Below, in pieces: positions 1 through 11,900 of a stretch of 64,000 nt of DNA; the stretch's first letter is position 1, and each line of letters opens with the position of its first letter. Where the stretch lies: contig CM067079.1 in NCBI GenBank assembly GCA_033980235.1, positions 26,740,658-26,804,657 on the forward strand, given 5' to 3'. This stretch comes from Diadema setosum (lineage: Eukaryota > Echinodermata > Echinoidea > Diadematoida > Diadematidae). The position numbers and the translations under genes were made by a program. Under the pieces are notes generated by a model. That model did no database searches, was not told the origin of the DNA, and saw only the letters and a list, made by a program, of their open reading frames with translations.

Positions 1-35
1 TATACCAGAGGCGATGGTGTCTTTATTGGTTTGTT

Positions 36-82
36 CCACACACACACACACACACGTACGCACACACACACACACACACACA
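36..82. repeat. (CA)n microsatellite
   Basis: An almost uninterrupted CA dinucleotide run broken once by a GTACG. It encodes nothing; the short frames across it are low-complexity artefacts. Confidence 0.9.
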
Positions 83-983
83 AAATGTCGCATTTTGGAC
101 AATAATATTTCGCGCTTACAACTTCTCCTTGAAGTCGCAGTTGCCTGCGATGGTAATCACACTACCATGTTTAACGCAAAGAATACTATAAACTTGATAT
201 TTGTGTCGTATAAAAAGAAATTGTGAAGACTTACGTCCAGGTCAATGATAGACGCGTGAGGTAGCGACGTCACCAACAACTTCACTCTAATTTGCGTGTT
301 TGTGTGTGTGTTTGTGTGTTTTTGTTGTTGTTGTTGCATTGTTGTATCACATTATGACGGTTTAGTAAAAAAAAATGGAAACATTAAGTGAAATCATTGG
401 ATAAATTTCTAATGAATCCACTTCAAAGCTGACCACTCTTGTGTAATTTTGCTTAATTTCCTATCATAACCATGAATAATTATGATTAATTAGCAATGCT
501 TGTACCGCATAACTCATAGTGTAATGTGTCGCAATGCGCTCAAGAAAAGGAAAGAATATACTAGACTATAATGGCACCGAGTTTCATGTTTCTTTGAATT
601 GTCAAAAGATGCTTTGCCTATAGGCAGATGTGAATTTATTGATATTGGTGTTTTGCCTCGGATTCTGGGGTAGCTTATTCCATAAGTAGAGGCTTTTTCT
701 ATACATAACGTTCTTTCTCCATTATTATTATTATTATTATGTGGAATTGCAAAGTAGGCCTATGATTATGACTGTATAACAGTTGTTTATACTGTCTTCA
801 CCATACAGTTCACCCATCAAAGCCTGGTACAAATTTTTATTTTGTATATCCTTCGGCCGCAGCATCGGTAGATCTAACCACAACATCTCTCCTCCTCATC
901 TTGATACAATCGATTCATAACTGTTAGTGCATGATTCCATAACGATTCACGAGTAAATACACGATTGAGATCCTCCCATCTCT

Positions 984-1150
984 TAGCCTTTAAACAAGGC
1001 GACTCGCTCTGCGTGCCCCCGTATAGCGCGTTTACCCCACAAACCTGTTGGCCGGCGAGTGGCTCGCTCCACTGATCGCCGGCCAACAGGTTTGTGGGGT
1101 AAACGCGCTACACGGGGGCACGCAGAGCGAGTCGTCTTGTTTAAAGGCTA
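984..1150. repeat. Near-perfect 75-bp inverted repeat (foldback element)
   Basis: The left arm from 984 and the right arm ending at 1150 are almost exact reverse complements, separated by a spacer of about 17 bp near 1059-1075. The arms are GC-rich (GCCGGCCAACAGG, GGGGTAAACGCGCTA), unlike the AT-rich flanks. I see no coding frame that is more than a by-product of the palindrome. It looks like a young MITE or foldback insertion. Confidence 0.85.
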
Positions 1151-1233
1151 CCCATCTCTCGACGCATGCAATAATTCTCAGTTATATTCGTCTCTTTAAG
1201 CTGTGTCTCACACCAAGACTCGCGGAAAACATT

Positions 1234-1531
1234 GGCCCGAATTCACGAAGGTGGTACAAATGAAACCGTGGTTTAAACCATGGACAAAAACCATGGAGCG
1301 CCAAGTGTTGCATGGAATATTTCGTTACGAAATCAGTCATTTCGTCGATGAAATGATTATTTTGTAACGAAATGACAACATTTTGTAACTAAATGAACAT
1401 TTCGTCCACGAAATTATGATTTCGTTAACGAAACGGTCATTTTGTTTATTCCGTGCGACACTTGGCGCTCCATGGTTTTTGTCCATGGTTTAAACCATGG
1501 TTTCATACTACCACCTTCGTGAATTTGGGCC
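1234..1531. mobile_element. MITE with long TIRs and internal short palindromes
   Basis: The terminal arms (GGCCCGAATTCACGAAGGTG at the left, its near reverse complement at the right) extend about 90 bp and include CCATGG-rich palindromes. The centre, about 1319-1445, is a run of short self-complementary words of the form ATTTCGT-NN-ACGAAAT. No coding capacity is seen. It is a non-autonomous DNA element by architecture; the superfamily cannot be told. Confidence 0.75.
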
Positions 1532-1539
1532 ATTATGTG

Positions 1540-3180
1540 TAAACAAGTAATTACAATGGGTCATTTCCGGGAGGGAGACTCCAATTCCTAAAGTTTGTAA
1601 ATTGATAACTTAAAATGCATTTTTCTTTCGATATCTGTTCGAGCATGATATGATTACCAATGGACTTGACTTACGTTTCTGAACATTTTGTCAGAAAGGA
1701 AATGTCAGGACGTTCGTTATAGCCAAATTGCACATTATTGTACATTTACGAGTAACTGCCAATATAATACAATGATAAACAAACTATTGTTCAAATTCTT
1801 ATTTCGATTGGAGATTCGGAAAGATTTCGATTTGGAAAGATTCATGGGACATAATCGGCATGACTGGATGTGCCTCTGGTATACATTTTGAATACGTATA
1901 AGATTGCATCATGATATATGAAAATAAAATATAGGCCTATATTTCTATTACATCAGCAGACAAGACCTCCGTCAGGCAATGTGGAGATAAGAGCTGAGTA
2001 ATTGCTCTGAAGACATCTATGACAAGTTAAGAAATGTCAAAGTTTGTTAAAGATCCTAATGTTCATATTCACATGACTTGTATATAGAAAAAAAAAATCT
2101 CTGAGATTATTAATCATAAAAATAGTGAACTTTCCTAACAATAATATCACAATTAGGCTCAACGCGTATATACGAAACTAGGTGGAATCAAATTGATGAA
2201 ATGGATACTTGTATACATGTATATAGATATGTATTGTCATTGAATATTATATCGTATGATTAGGAAAAACAACGAATTATCAAAGTCATGCATATAGCTA
2301 TAAAGAAGATTATAGTATTCTTTTAATATTCGTTTATTCGTCCTTCACATGTCGGCAAGCAAGGTATAGGACTTCGATGTGAATAAAAAAAAACATTAAA
2401 AGTCGTCAGCAAAGTATATGAATGAAATAATTTACGATTAGCATGGATGTCCTGAGTATAAAAAGAAAACCTTGTGGTACTCTGTTTAAAGTATAATTTA
2501 TGATATGAAGCATTTTAAAGATCTACATCAGATTGCAGCAAATTGTTTGCTTTCGAGGTATTAGTATAATCTGTAAACCAATGTAAAGCCTTGATAATAT
2601 AATGTTAAATTGATTTATAAAGCAGAATAATGTTATGTTGAAAGTTTGCTTTCCCCTGCCAAATCTTGTTTGGAATGTCAATTACAGTGAGATATTATTC
2701 AGCAGGTACAATTCAGAATCAAAGATAATTTTAGTAACATTATAAAAAGTAGCGTCATATTTGATGACATATTAATGATATACAAATAGATCTGATATGA
2801 CATTATTTTACAATATATGGGATTTATTCGGAAGTTGCAGAAATATTGATGGTCAATAACAGACGACAAGTCACACCAGTTTTAATGGTCCATTGTGATT
2901 CTGTCATTTTTATGTAATCTTTCGCTTTCTGTGAGGAACTGAAACATAATACTATACAATGTATACCACAAGCGCCGAGCGAGTTTTCTGCAGTCCGCAT
3001 TTAGGTTAAACCACGGATGCATTGTTATCATTTCAGTGCTTTGCTATATAGTCGAGCGTTATGTGATGATGTGTGTGTTGATTCAGCCCACCCATCTGGG
3101 GACACGATATGCAGCGCAATGCTCGGCACATTGAATCCAAAGGATTGTCTGCATATAATTTTAGAGCATCATTCGACAGT
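1540..3180. other. AT-rich intergenic DNA
   Basis: No exon-like segment, transposase homology or inverted repeat is evident in this stretch. It contains TAGGCCTA-type words and A/T homopolymers only. Confidence 0.5.
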
Positions 3181-3189
3181 ATGTTCACG

Positions 3190-3560
3190 TTAAAGGGGAT
3201 GGCTAGTAACTGATCAGTGGGAATGCTGGGGGATGATTGTTCCAATTCTTGTGGGATTCATTTAGGAGTACATTATATCTATTATATTGTTGTGTGAAAA
3301 TTATTTGCTTCAGAATGGTCTCATATTCTAGTAATGTGCATAACGATCGCCCCGTCACTGTATACAGGCATGCTAACCTGGAAAAATTAACTTAAACATT
3401 TCGTGAATATGAGACCATTCTGAAACAAATAATTTTCACACAACAATAGATATACGTGTATAAATTATATAATGTACTCTTAAATGAATCGCACAAGGAT
3501 TGGAACAATCATCCCCCGGCATTCCCACTGATCAGTTACTTAAATAGCCATCCCCTTTAA
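3190..3560. mobile_element. Foldback element (about 370 bp)
   Basis: The left arm TTAAAGGGGATGGCTAGTAA pairs with the right arm ending GCCATCCCCTTTAA. The two halves remain complementary through ACTGATCAGT, the ATCATCCCCC tract, and GAATGGTCTCATATTC near the centre, leaving a short loop around 3335-3395. There is no open frame of note. Confidence 0.8.
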
Positions 3561-4469
3561 TCTTATAATGAATAATGTTGAGCAAGTGAGAAGGGTGGAA
3601 TGGCAGAAGCTTACAATGAAAATCGGACATGAGATCACAGAATATCAAGGAGAATCAATAAGTTTACATGTTTGCACTGATATTGGCCTCACGGTTGAGA
3701 ATGACCAGGGCGTTAAAGGCATTATTTGTCATCTGTTGATGAAACAAAAACCCAGCTTTAGTGCTTCAAAATAGTTCCAAAATGTGAATTTTCGTTGCAC
3801 CCTGAGTATAGTCATCCTGCATACTAAAGGGTAAGCTTTATGTTTGTTACCATGCTCTCTCTCTCTCCCTCCCTCTTCACCCATATCACATCTCTTCTTC
3901 ACAGCTTTTCCATTCTTTATATAAACATAAGTATGCAGTTATATCATTATATTTTACTTGACTGTGTTTCAGTATTTACCAACTTTCAGAATATAGCTGG
4001 TAGCTGCTCCTAACCTTATATAAAAGCTATGTTTCCATGCAGAGATCCCCTCGTCTGCTATTATGCCACTTCCGGGTTTCTTCAGCTGACAAGTATGCCT
4101 ATATGTAAGGGTGCAAAAAAAGTGGGGCCCTGCATGTTAAATTCACCTTATGATCACTATGAAGCCATAATTTGCACTTGAGAAAAAGACCCCCCAAAAA
4201 ATCAAGTTCATATCATATTCGTACTTTCATATCCCAGAAAGGTAGTCGACAGTGTCAATAAAAATCTAAATCTATCTAAAAAATTGAGTTCGATGCTAAT
4301 TTAAACAAACACTCTTTTCTAGATTACTCTTTATGAACCCAATTACAGATAAGCCAAAACTCGAAAATTATCATATTAGTCTAAAGTAAGTAGACCCTAT
4401 GATCTGCTTTTGAGCAAAAGTCGTGAAGGTACTGGAGTCATGAAATGAATCATTAAGCATAATGAATAT

Positions 4470-6190
4470 GATTATGGCCTCATTGCTTTACGATTCTGAA
4501 TTCTTATTATAAGAGAGGGTCACACATAATTCTGGCAGTTTTACAACGGTGAAAACAAACATGCGGAAAGAATGAATAGCCGCCACGTGGTATAGATATG
4601 TAAAGATTTTGCCATTTAAATTATCCCTCATGTTAACTTTTCTTACCCTTTTATTGACTTTTTTCTTAAAATTACACTAAGGGTGTGAATCAGGTCACTG
4701 AAATTCAAGATACTGAAATAAAGTAAGACTCCCCCCCCCCCCCTCCTGCTGATTCTTCACCTCCAATTCCTTAGAACACACTGAAAGACATATTCACGTG
4801 GATACTGGAAATACCACAATTTAGCTATTCACGTTGTCCTGAATATTCATGTTTGTTTGTTTGTTTGTTTGTTTGTTTGTTTGTTTTATTCTATTTAATC
4901 ACGAGATAAAATGAATGTTTCTCACTTTATCATTAAAAACAAATCTTGATATTCCACCAGAGCGTACATCTTTGAGACCATAATCATTCCATCGTATATA
5001 TCTTAAAATACAAAAGCTCCTTCAGTGTGTGTATGGGGGGGGGGGGGGGGATACCCCGTCTCATAATTATCCTCTCCGCCTTGCCCATCTTTGAAGTGAA
5101 AGCGCACGTGCTGTTAATGAAGTCAAAAAAATACCACAATTTGTGGTAGCCATTAACATCGTCCTCAAGTATTTTTTTCGGCTTTTTCTTACTCTTTGAT
5201 TGATCGGATATTTGCCAAAAAAAAAATTTCCCCCGATCATCATGACATTTGTGGTAATCACTGTCTGTGAATCATTGAGTGTAATTGGTCTCATTGCTTT
5301 ACGATTCTGAATTCTTATTATAGAGGGTCACACGTCCACTCTGGCGGTTGTACAACGGTTAAAACAGACATGCAGAACGAAAGACGAGGCAGATCTATAG
5401 AGCGATGTTGCCATTCGAATTATCCCTCATGTTAACTTTTCTTACGTTTTTATTGACATTTTTTTCTTAAGTAATTCCACCAAAAGTGTGAATCTGTTCA
5501 TTGAAATTAATATACCGAAATAACATACACTGAAGCACTCTCGCGTGTAAGGGGGATACCCCTCCAAGACCCTCCCCTGCTGATTGTCCACCTCCATACT
5601 TAAATCACATCACACAGTCGGTTGTGCTGACTTCATTTTGTATACGCGAACATTTTTGTATTATCCGTGATTATAGTTGGAAATGAAATAAATCAACCTG
5701 AACTTGAACACACTGGAAGACATACATGCGGAAATACAGCACTTTAGCTGTTCACATTGTCCTGAATATTTATGTTTCTCATTTTATCATTTAATAAATT
5801 CTCCATGTTTCACCAGAGTGTGCACCTTTGAGATCGTAATCATATAATTTCAGTTATACATCGTATATCTAAAAAAAAAAATAGCTATTTCGTGTGTGAA
5901 AATTTGGTTAAATTGAATTAAATTGTGTGTGACGGGGGGAGATATACCCCGCTCATAACCTCTTCTCCGCCTGGTCTATCTTAATAAACTAAGTATACCG
6001 TGAAATCGCACATGCGGAAATTGAGATGAAAGATACCACAATTTGTTGTAGCCATTAACATTGTCCTCAAATATTGCTTTTTCGGCTTTTTCTTGCTCCT
6101 TGATTGATCGAAAATTTGCCACAAATCTTCCCTGACTACTGATGTCCATCGACTGAGGGCGCTTTGCATTTTTTCGTAATCCACCATTCA
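4470..6190. repeat. Tandem duplication of a unit of about 0.85 kb
   Basis: Two diverged copies lie head to tail, roughly 4470-5287 and 5288-6190. Landmarks recur in the same order: TTTACGATTCTGAATTCTTA, then CCCTCATGTTAACTTTTCTTA, then GTCCTGAATATT, a G-rich GGGATACCCC stretch, CATTAACATCGTCCTCAA, and TTCGGCTTTTTCTT. Within each unit the word ATACCACAATTT is also repeated. No coding frame is conserved between the copies. Confidence 0.7.
4850..4886. repeat. (GTTT)n microsatellite
   Basis: About nine GTTT tetranucleotides inside the first unit of the local duplication. The second unit lacks it, so the expansion followed the duplication or was lost from the other copy. Confidence 0.85.
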
Positions 6191-6800
6191 TGGGCGACCC
6201 CACGTTTCACACTTGTCACACCAACGAGTCTAGCAAGCTAAAGCTCGGCTCCCACGCTGCAGGCACGAGCGGAGCGAGACGAGTCAACCTCACACCGCCC
6301 CGCCCGACGCCCGGCGGGCCTACGATGACGAGTGGTACTACAGCTGAACTAGCGATGCTTGGTATTCGTGCATGGACCGATTGTCGGGGCGTTGTTAGCT
6401 GCATTGTTGATCAACACCGCTGTATACTGGTAAAAGACTGACCACAGCAAAACGAAAAACATAGCACGCTCTCTCTTTTCATACCAGTAAAACCCCTTTT
6501 TATTATGCGCAGAAGTGTATAGTTATGTGTTTTTCTACCAGTCTCATCAGCTCCATCTCTACACTACTACAACCGTTCATCACGTACATCACGATCACCG
6601 CCCTGCATGCTGGCGCCTGCAGAGATCCGACCATACAAGAACGCAAGAGTACTATCTTCTAGTACAGTGTGCCGTGTTCTCAGCCAGCGGTTTATAGCAA
6701 TCTGCCGCAGCAGGCAGAATACTCGCTGGAGCTGAAGCAGGGTGAGATTGTCGACCGCCTGGTCGCTGAAACTTGATTTCTTATTTGCTGGGGGGTGCTG

Positions 6801-7046
6801 TTCGTTATTCCGAAAGTTCGCTATTCCGAAGGTTCGTTGTTCCGAAGGGTCGTTAATCCGAAACACGCAAATTCCCTATACCGGTACCTACTGTAGGGGT
6901 TCGTTAATCCGAAAATTTGTGGCGTTATTCCGAAGGTTCGTTATTCCGAAGATCGGTTAATCCGAAAATGAAATTTGGAACTGAGAACCTTCGGAATAAC
7001 GAATCTGGAATAAAGAGCCTTCGGAATAACGAACCTTCAAAATAAC
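6801..7046. repeat. Array of GTTATTCCGAAGGTTC-like units with strand switch
   Basis: Roughly eight + oriented units (GTTCGTTATTCCGAAG and variants with GTTAATCCGAAA) run to about 6968, followed by units in the opposite orientation (CCTTCGGAATAACGAA) to 7046. The unit TTCGTTATTCCGAA is partly self-complementary. It is not a CRISPR array: the units abut or are unevenly spaced, and the genome is eukaryotic. Confidence 0.8.
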
Positions 7047-7480
7047 GAGCTGTAACAATTAACCTTGCTGGGAGGCGGTTTATGGGTAATATCCCAAAGT
7101 GAGTTTGTTGACTCAGAGACGTAACTGTAACTTTGTAAGATTAAAGATCCCTCCTGTTTTATTACATCAAGGAGCGTGTTTGAAGCTCCTTGATTACATA
7201 CAGCTATCAACAAACAAGTTTCTAGCATGAGCACTTCCAAAATCCAAACTGAAGTGAAAGATTTTTTTTTCTATTTTCCTCATCCGAGGTACTTTATTTT
7301 CCACATAACTCTTCTTCGCATATTTACAATCACTTTATCCGCAAGTATCTTCAAGCGGAAGTGAAAGATGTACGTCATACTACTTGTGGTGGTCAGCATT
7401 CACTGATTCAGACAAGCTGCTCAGTGCAGAGTGACATGATGATGATGATGTGATGTGCTGGTGTTAGATTAGCCCTGGAG

Positions 7481-7500
7481 ACCGCGCCGCAAGGCGCGGT
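7481..7500. repeat. GC hairpin with GCAA loop
   Basis: ACCGCGCC, the tetraloop GCAA, then GGCGCGGT form a perfect 8-bp stem in otherwise AT-rich DNA. No surrounding structural RNA could be recognised, so this is recorded only as a local palindrome. Confidence 0.6.
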
Positions 7501-8137
7501 ACGTTGGGGCTGGTCGCAGTTAGTGTTAGATGTACTTTTGTAGCTTAGTTGTGGCCTCCAGCGAGGAGGATGTTTATGCTGGCATTTGTTTATCTGTAAG
7601 TGAGAAACTTTACATTAAATACAAAGGCAGGGAAGGTCAGAAATTATTGGTCACCAAACAAATGTCTCGAAGAATTAAGATTTTGCTAGTTATTGTGGAT
7701 CAATCACAGGTCCTCCTTACACCAATCTCTTTCCCAAAGAATCTGAAGTCCGTTCACCCACCACGCACATACACCAAGTTATAGGTAGGATCATGTACAG
7801 GTTCCAACCCGAAGGAACGACCAAAAGTCTCGACAGGACTACCTACATTCTCCGTATACTGATGCTGATGCTGCCGCTGACATGTAGAAGTGTAAAACAG
7901 TTGAGCTGTGGAAAGTTCTATGCACAACATCCATTCTAATGTTAGCCTTTATTGTATTCTACCAAATTAATTCTGCAGCAGTCTTTTTTACTTTTGGTCT
8001 GCACAAAGTTTTAAGTTTTTGTGTCTCGATCTCTGGCTGTAAGTGCAAATTTACACCTTGGCTCAGACTATAGTATCTCATGCCCCATCATCAGACTGAA
8101 CTTTTTCAGCTTAGAGGGAAGATGTAGGCCTAGTTTA

Positions 8138-8477
8138 GGTTGAGATGGGAATTTAGGTTTTAACTTTTTGCGAGATGATTATTAAACCAAAAATATGAAG
8201 CTTTATACAAAGGAGCACAAAATTCTAAGAGAAATTCAAAGGTTATTTAATGAAACTTGGTCTTGAAATGGCTAAGGTACAATGTACATCCAAAGACAAA
8301 GTGATCTTAATAAAGCTGGTAGGACCCACCTTTAATAGGACCATTTTGTTTTACATTTTTTGATATCTCAGCCATTACTAATTTAATGAAATAAACTTTC
8401 AATTCCTCTAGAATTGTATGGTCTTGGGGTTTCTTATTATCTAATAAAACATTAAAACCTGAAATCCCATCTCAACC
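8138..8477. mobile_element. MITE family A, copy 1
   Basis: Ends are inverted: GGTTGAGATGGGAATTTAGG at the left, CCTGAAATCCCATCTCAACC at the right. The interior is also imperfectly self-complementary (ACTTGGTCTTGAAATGGCT against TAGTAATGGCTGAGATAT). A diverged second copy lies at about 20019-20370. It sits just upstream of the carbonic anhydrase start. Confidence 0.75.
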
Positions 8478-8845
8478 AAAACTATGTGCATACCATCCCT
8501 GTAAGATTTGGTTTTGGTCTGTTAAAAAGTCACTGTTAGATGACATGTATATTAATGTCAGCTACTATCAGCTGTAGTGTCAGGTACTGAGAAAGATTTT
8601 GAGGAAGTTCTATTCTTATTAACCAGATGGAGACGGCTATGAATTCATGTTACCTTATCTGAAGAGTCTGTTGCTTTATCTTTTATTGTTGTAACTTCAT
8701 GATGTTGGAATGCAGAATTTTGGATCAGCTGAAAAAGGTTGGAGAGATCCACAGCGGGTTCAGCTTAGTGGGTGTTGACTGTGTGCACTCGTTCCAACCT
8801 TAATACATCAATCGGTCGCCGAACCTGCGTTTCTGAGGTTGCAAG

Positions 8846-8953
8846 ATGCAGCAGGGAGGGATGCTTGCTCTCCGAAGACTCCTCCAAGTTGGGAGGCAGC
8901 CTGTCTGTCAGCAGATGTTGAATCAGAAGAGAAACATCTTCCAGTCAAAACCT
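8846..8953 (+). CDS. Beta-carbonic anhydrase exon 1 (start codon, N-terminus)
   Basis: Starts at ATG 8846 and runs 36 codons (MQQGGMLALRRLLQ...) to donor CCT|GTGAGT. The sequence is basic and amphipathic, as in a mitochondrial leader. A second in-frame Met is codon 6. Assigned by frame, donor and phase rather than by conserved motifs, because this part of the family is variable. Confidence 0.65.
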
Positions 8954-11900
8954 GTGAGTAGCTCTCGCTTGAGGTGGTCCACAAAATTCAAAACAAGAGA
9001 AAAGATATAAAGTGATGATACTGGTTAACTTGTCTTCTTCTTCTTCTTCTTCTTCTTTTCTTTTCTTTTCTTTTTTTTTTGGGGGGGGGGGGAGGTTGTT
9101 TCATATACGGGTAGCAGGTCTGTGGCTAGTCATGTCACAATATTGTCCTTTTGGAGGCAGTGATGTGCTTGTATTCACATGGTTTGCCGTTTCCTACCCA
9201 TTGTCATGGCCATGATAATTGCAAGCATTGAAAAATGTGATTTGTTGAATATTTACATCATACATGGTAAAATGCCTACATTTTGTTTAAAAATTTTGTT
9301 GGATGTGATGGAAATATTTGTGATTTACATGTATGAATTTATTTTTTATGAGGCTGGAATGAGAGAAAACATGATGCTTTCCTTGCAAAATACGGTACTC
9401 TTTTCTCTTTAAATGAAAATTGTTTGCAGTGACCATAAAGTGCAATCATATGCTGTCTTTGGAAGTCAGCTCTGACCTTTTTTATTTGCAGTGACTTGGC
9501 ACTTACAACGTAGTTTTTAACTTGCCAAGACTTTTCAACAGCATTCAGTACTCTATCCAAACCTGTACTAGAACTTTGTACAGTTAGCAAGTCCACTTGA
9601 GTGTGATTGCAATGTGCCTCAGTCCAACAGGAAGGCTATTTTGACACAATAGAGATCATGGTGATTGGGTAATCTGTATTCATTACCAATTAGTTACCAG
9701 ACATTTGTGCCAGTCAGCAAACAAAGCACAGGAAAGGTTAATAAAAAAGTACTGTCAAATCAGGGAAAAGAAAATTTTTTTTTACAGATCCGATCGCAGT
9801 AAATTGAATTACAGGGACTTAAAAAAGAAAAAAACAAACTTTTGTGCCGTAGACATTACATTGTAAAATTCTGTAGCTTTCTTATTGTAGGTCCACTTGA
9901 AACCCTCGCCATTCTGTTCAACCCCTTTCACTTCATTCCTGAGAGGCAACATGAACATGGTGTAGACTAGGACCCCGTTTACAGTGCAAGGCTCGGCCGT
10001 GGCCGAGCCGCGGCCAAGCCCAGCCCCGCTTCATTGTAAACGCACAAAAGGCCAAATGCGAGGCCAAAATTGGCCTCGCATTTGGCCTCGCTCTGGAGGT
10101 GGTCTCGGCCTCGGCCGAGCCCGGCCTCTTCTTGGTTGAACGCAAACTGGGCCAAATGCACGGCCAATTTTAGTCTGGCTTCCAGACCCTCTGCCCGTAC
10201 TATTTCGCTATTCACGATATTAACCCCCTCAACGTGGAAAACTAGTATAGTTTAAGGTGGTTTTGTCCTGCAAAGGATTTTTCCTTCGGCAAAGGCCTTT
10301 GCCCGAACGGCGACTTCGTCACCACGGAATCCAGTTGGCAAAGGGTCTGAAAACCAGGCTATACCAAATTGCGTTTGTTTACAAGCAGAGCGCCACTACG
10401 ACAAAATATTGAAAGGTTTGAATTAAAAGCCTCGGCCGAGCCCAGCAGTGTAAACGGACAAAATTGCGAGGCTCGGCCGCGGCCGCGCTGAGCCCGGCCC
10501 CGCACTGTAAACGGGGTCCGACTCTTTGGGTAAAGGTGACAGTCACAAGTAAAGTAGCCAATGACATTGGTTGGCTGGTCTATTATCATGTTGTTCTTTG
10601 CAGGTGTGGTGCATTCTTTAACAGTGTTTCATAACATTTCACAAAGATAGATACTTTGAAAAATCGTGTAAATTAAGAGAAACGCCCTATACAAATAAAT
10701 TGTGTTATAAATGTTGTTATTGCTAAACATTTCACTTCAGTTCAAAGCATATCAAATGACAAAAATGTATGCTTGGAACATGTTTGTGTGTTTATTTGTT
10801 TTACTGTTTGGGCTGTGCAACTGACGTACGCCCTGGGCCCTGTTTCATAAAGCTGTTCGTAAAGTTATGAATAACTTATGAGCGACTGGTGATCAGTTCT
10901 TGTGCTGAATTATTGAAATTCTATTAAATAAGTATAGCACATCAGAACTGATCACCAGTGGCTTGTAAGTCGTTTGTAGCTTTACGAACAGCTTTATGAA
11001 ACAGGGCCCAGGTTGTGCTCCTAAGTAAAAAACTGAGTTTTTCTCTTTACCCTTTAACTTCTAGCAGACTAGCAGACAATATACGACAAGAGTTGCAGAT
11101 ACTTACTGGTATTTGTACTGGGAAAGAAAGTATAGTCTACTGTGCAATGCCTACAGGTACCACCATATAATATGGAACCCGGAGGCTTACAGCTTAGGCT
11201 CTCCATGCTCTGTGGGCTTTCAGGTTTAGATCAAGTTTCTTTGATTATGATTACCAACATTTCAGGAAACTTTAGACCCATTATGAATAGTAGTCCAAGC
11301 AAGAGTCACACAGAATATCATGATATACTGTAAAGATATTGTAACATTGATATAATTATCTGTTCTACAGTCTCAAAAAGATATTTACATCCGTCGAGGA
11401 AAGAACTTATGTCTTCATCGGCATTGGTTTGTTTGTTTGTCTGTGTGCAAAAAAAAACTCAAAAAGTTGTAATACGGATTTGAACGAAACTTGCAGTAAA
11501 CCTTGATAATGATGCTAAGATGATTAAATTTGGTAGTGATCCTGGAATTTTTATGGATTTTTCATCTTTTGGCAGATAAGGTCAATGAACGTGGCAGTTC
11601 AAGCTGCGCGTATTTGAAGTTTGCATGTCACACGCTCCGACACGCTCTAAAGCGCGTGCTCCGCTCGGGCGAGGCGCCGCGTAGCTGGAAGCTGATGACG
11701 TAAACAAAGGATTTCTACATCAGTTGGGATACAAGGTGATTTTCAGCATGCATGTATAAGTGGAAATGAACTGCTTGGCGAAAGTCTGTGCTCTCTGAGT
11801 GCTTTTCTAGTTCAATTATAAAATATCATACTATTTGATGATGAATCTGCATTTCATGACAACAGAATCAGATCGTTTTAATGTGAACAACAATGAATCT

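Noticed and set aside
6190..6441. Frame of 83 codons in GC-rich DNA
   Set aside because: Equally open on the other strand, no motif, no splice context; explained by local GC content.
6801..7046. CRISPR-like array
   Set aside because: Units are contiguous and uneven with no unique spacers, orientation switches mid-array, and the DNA is clearly animal.
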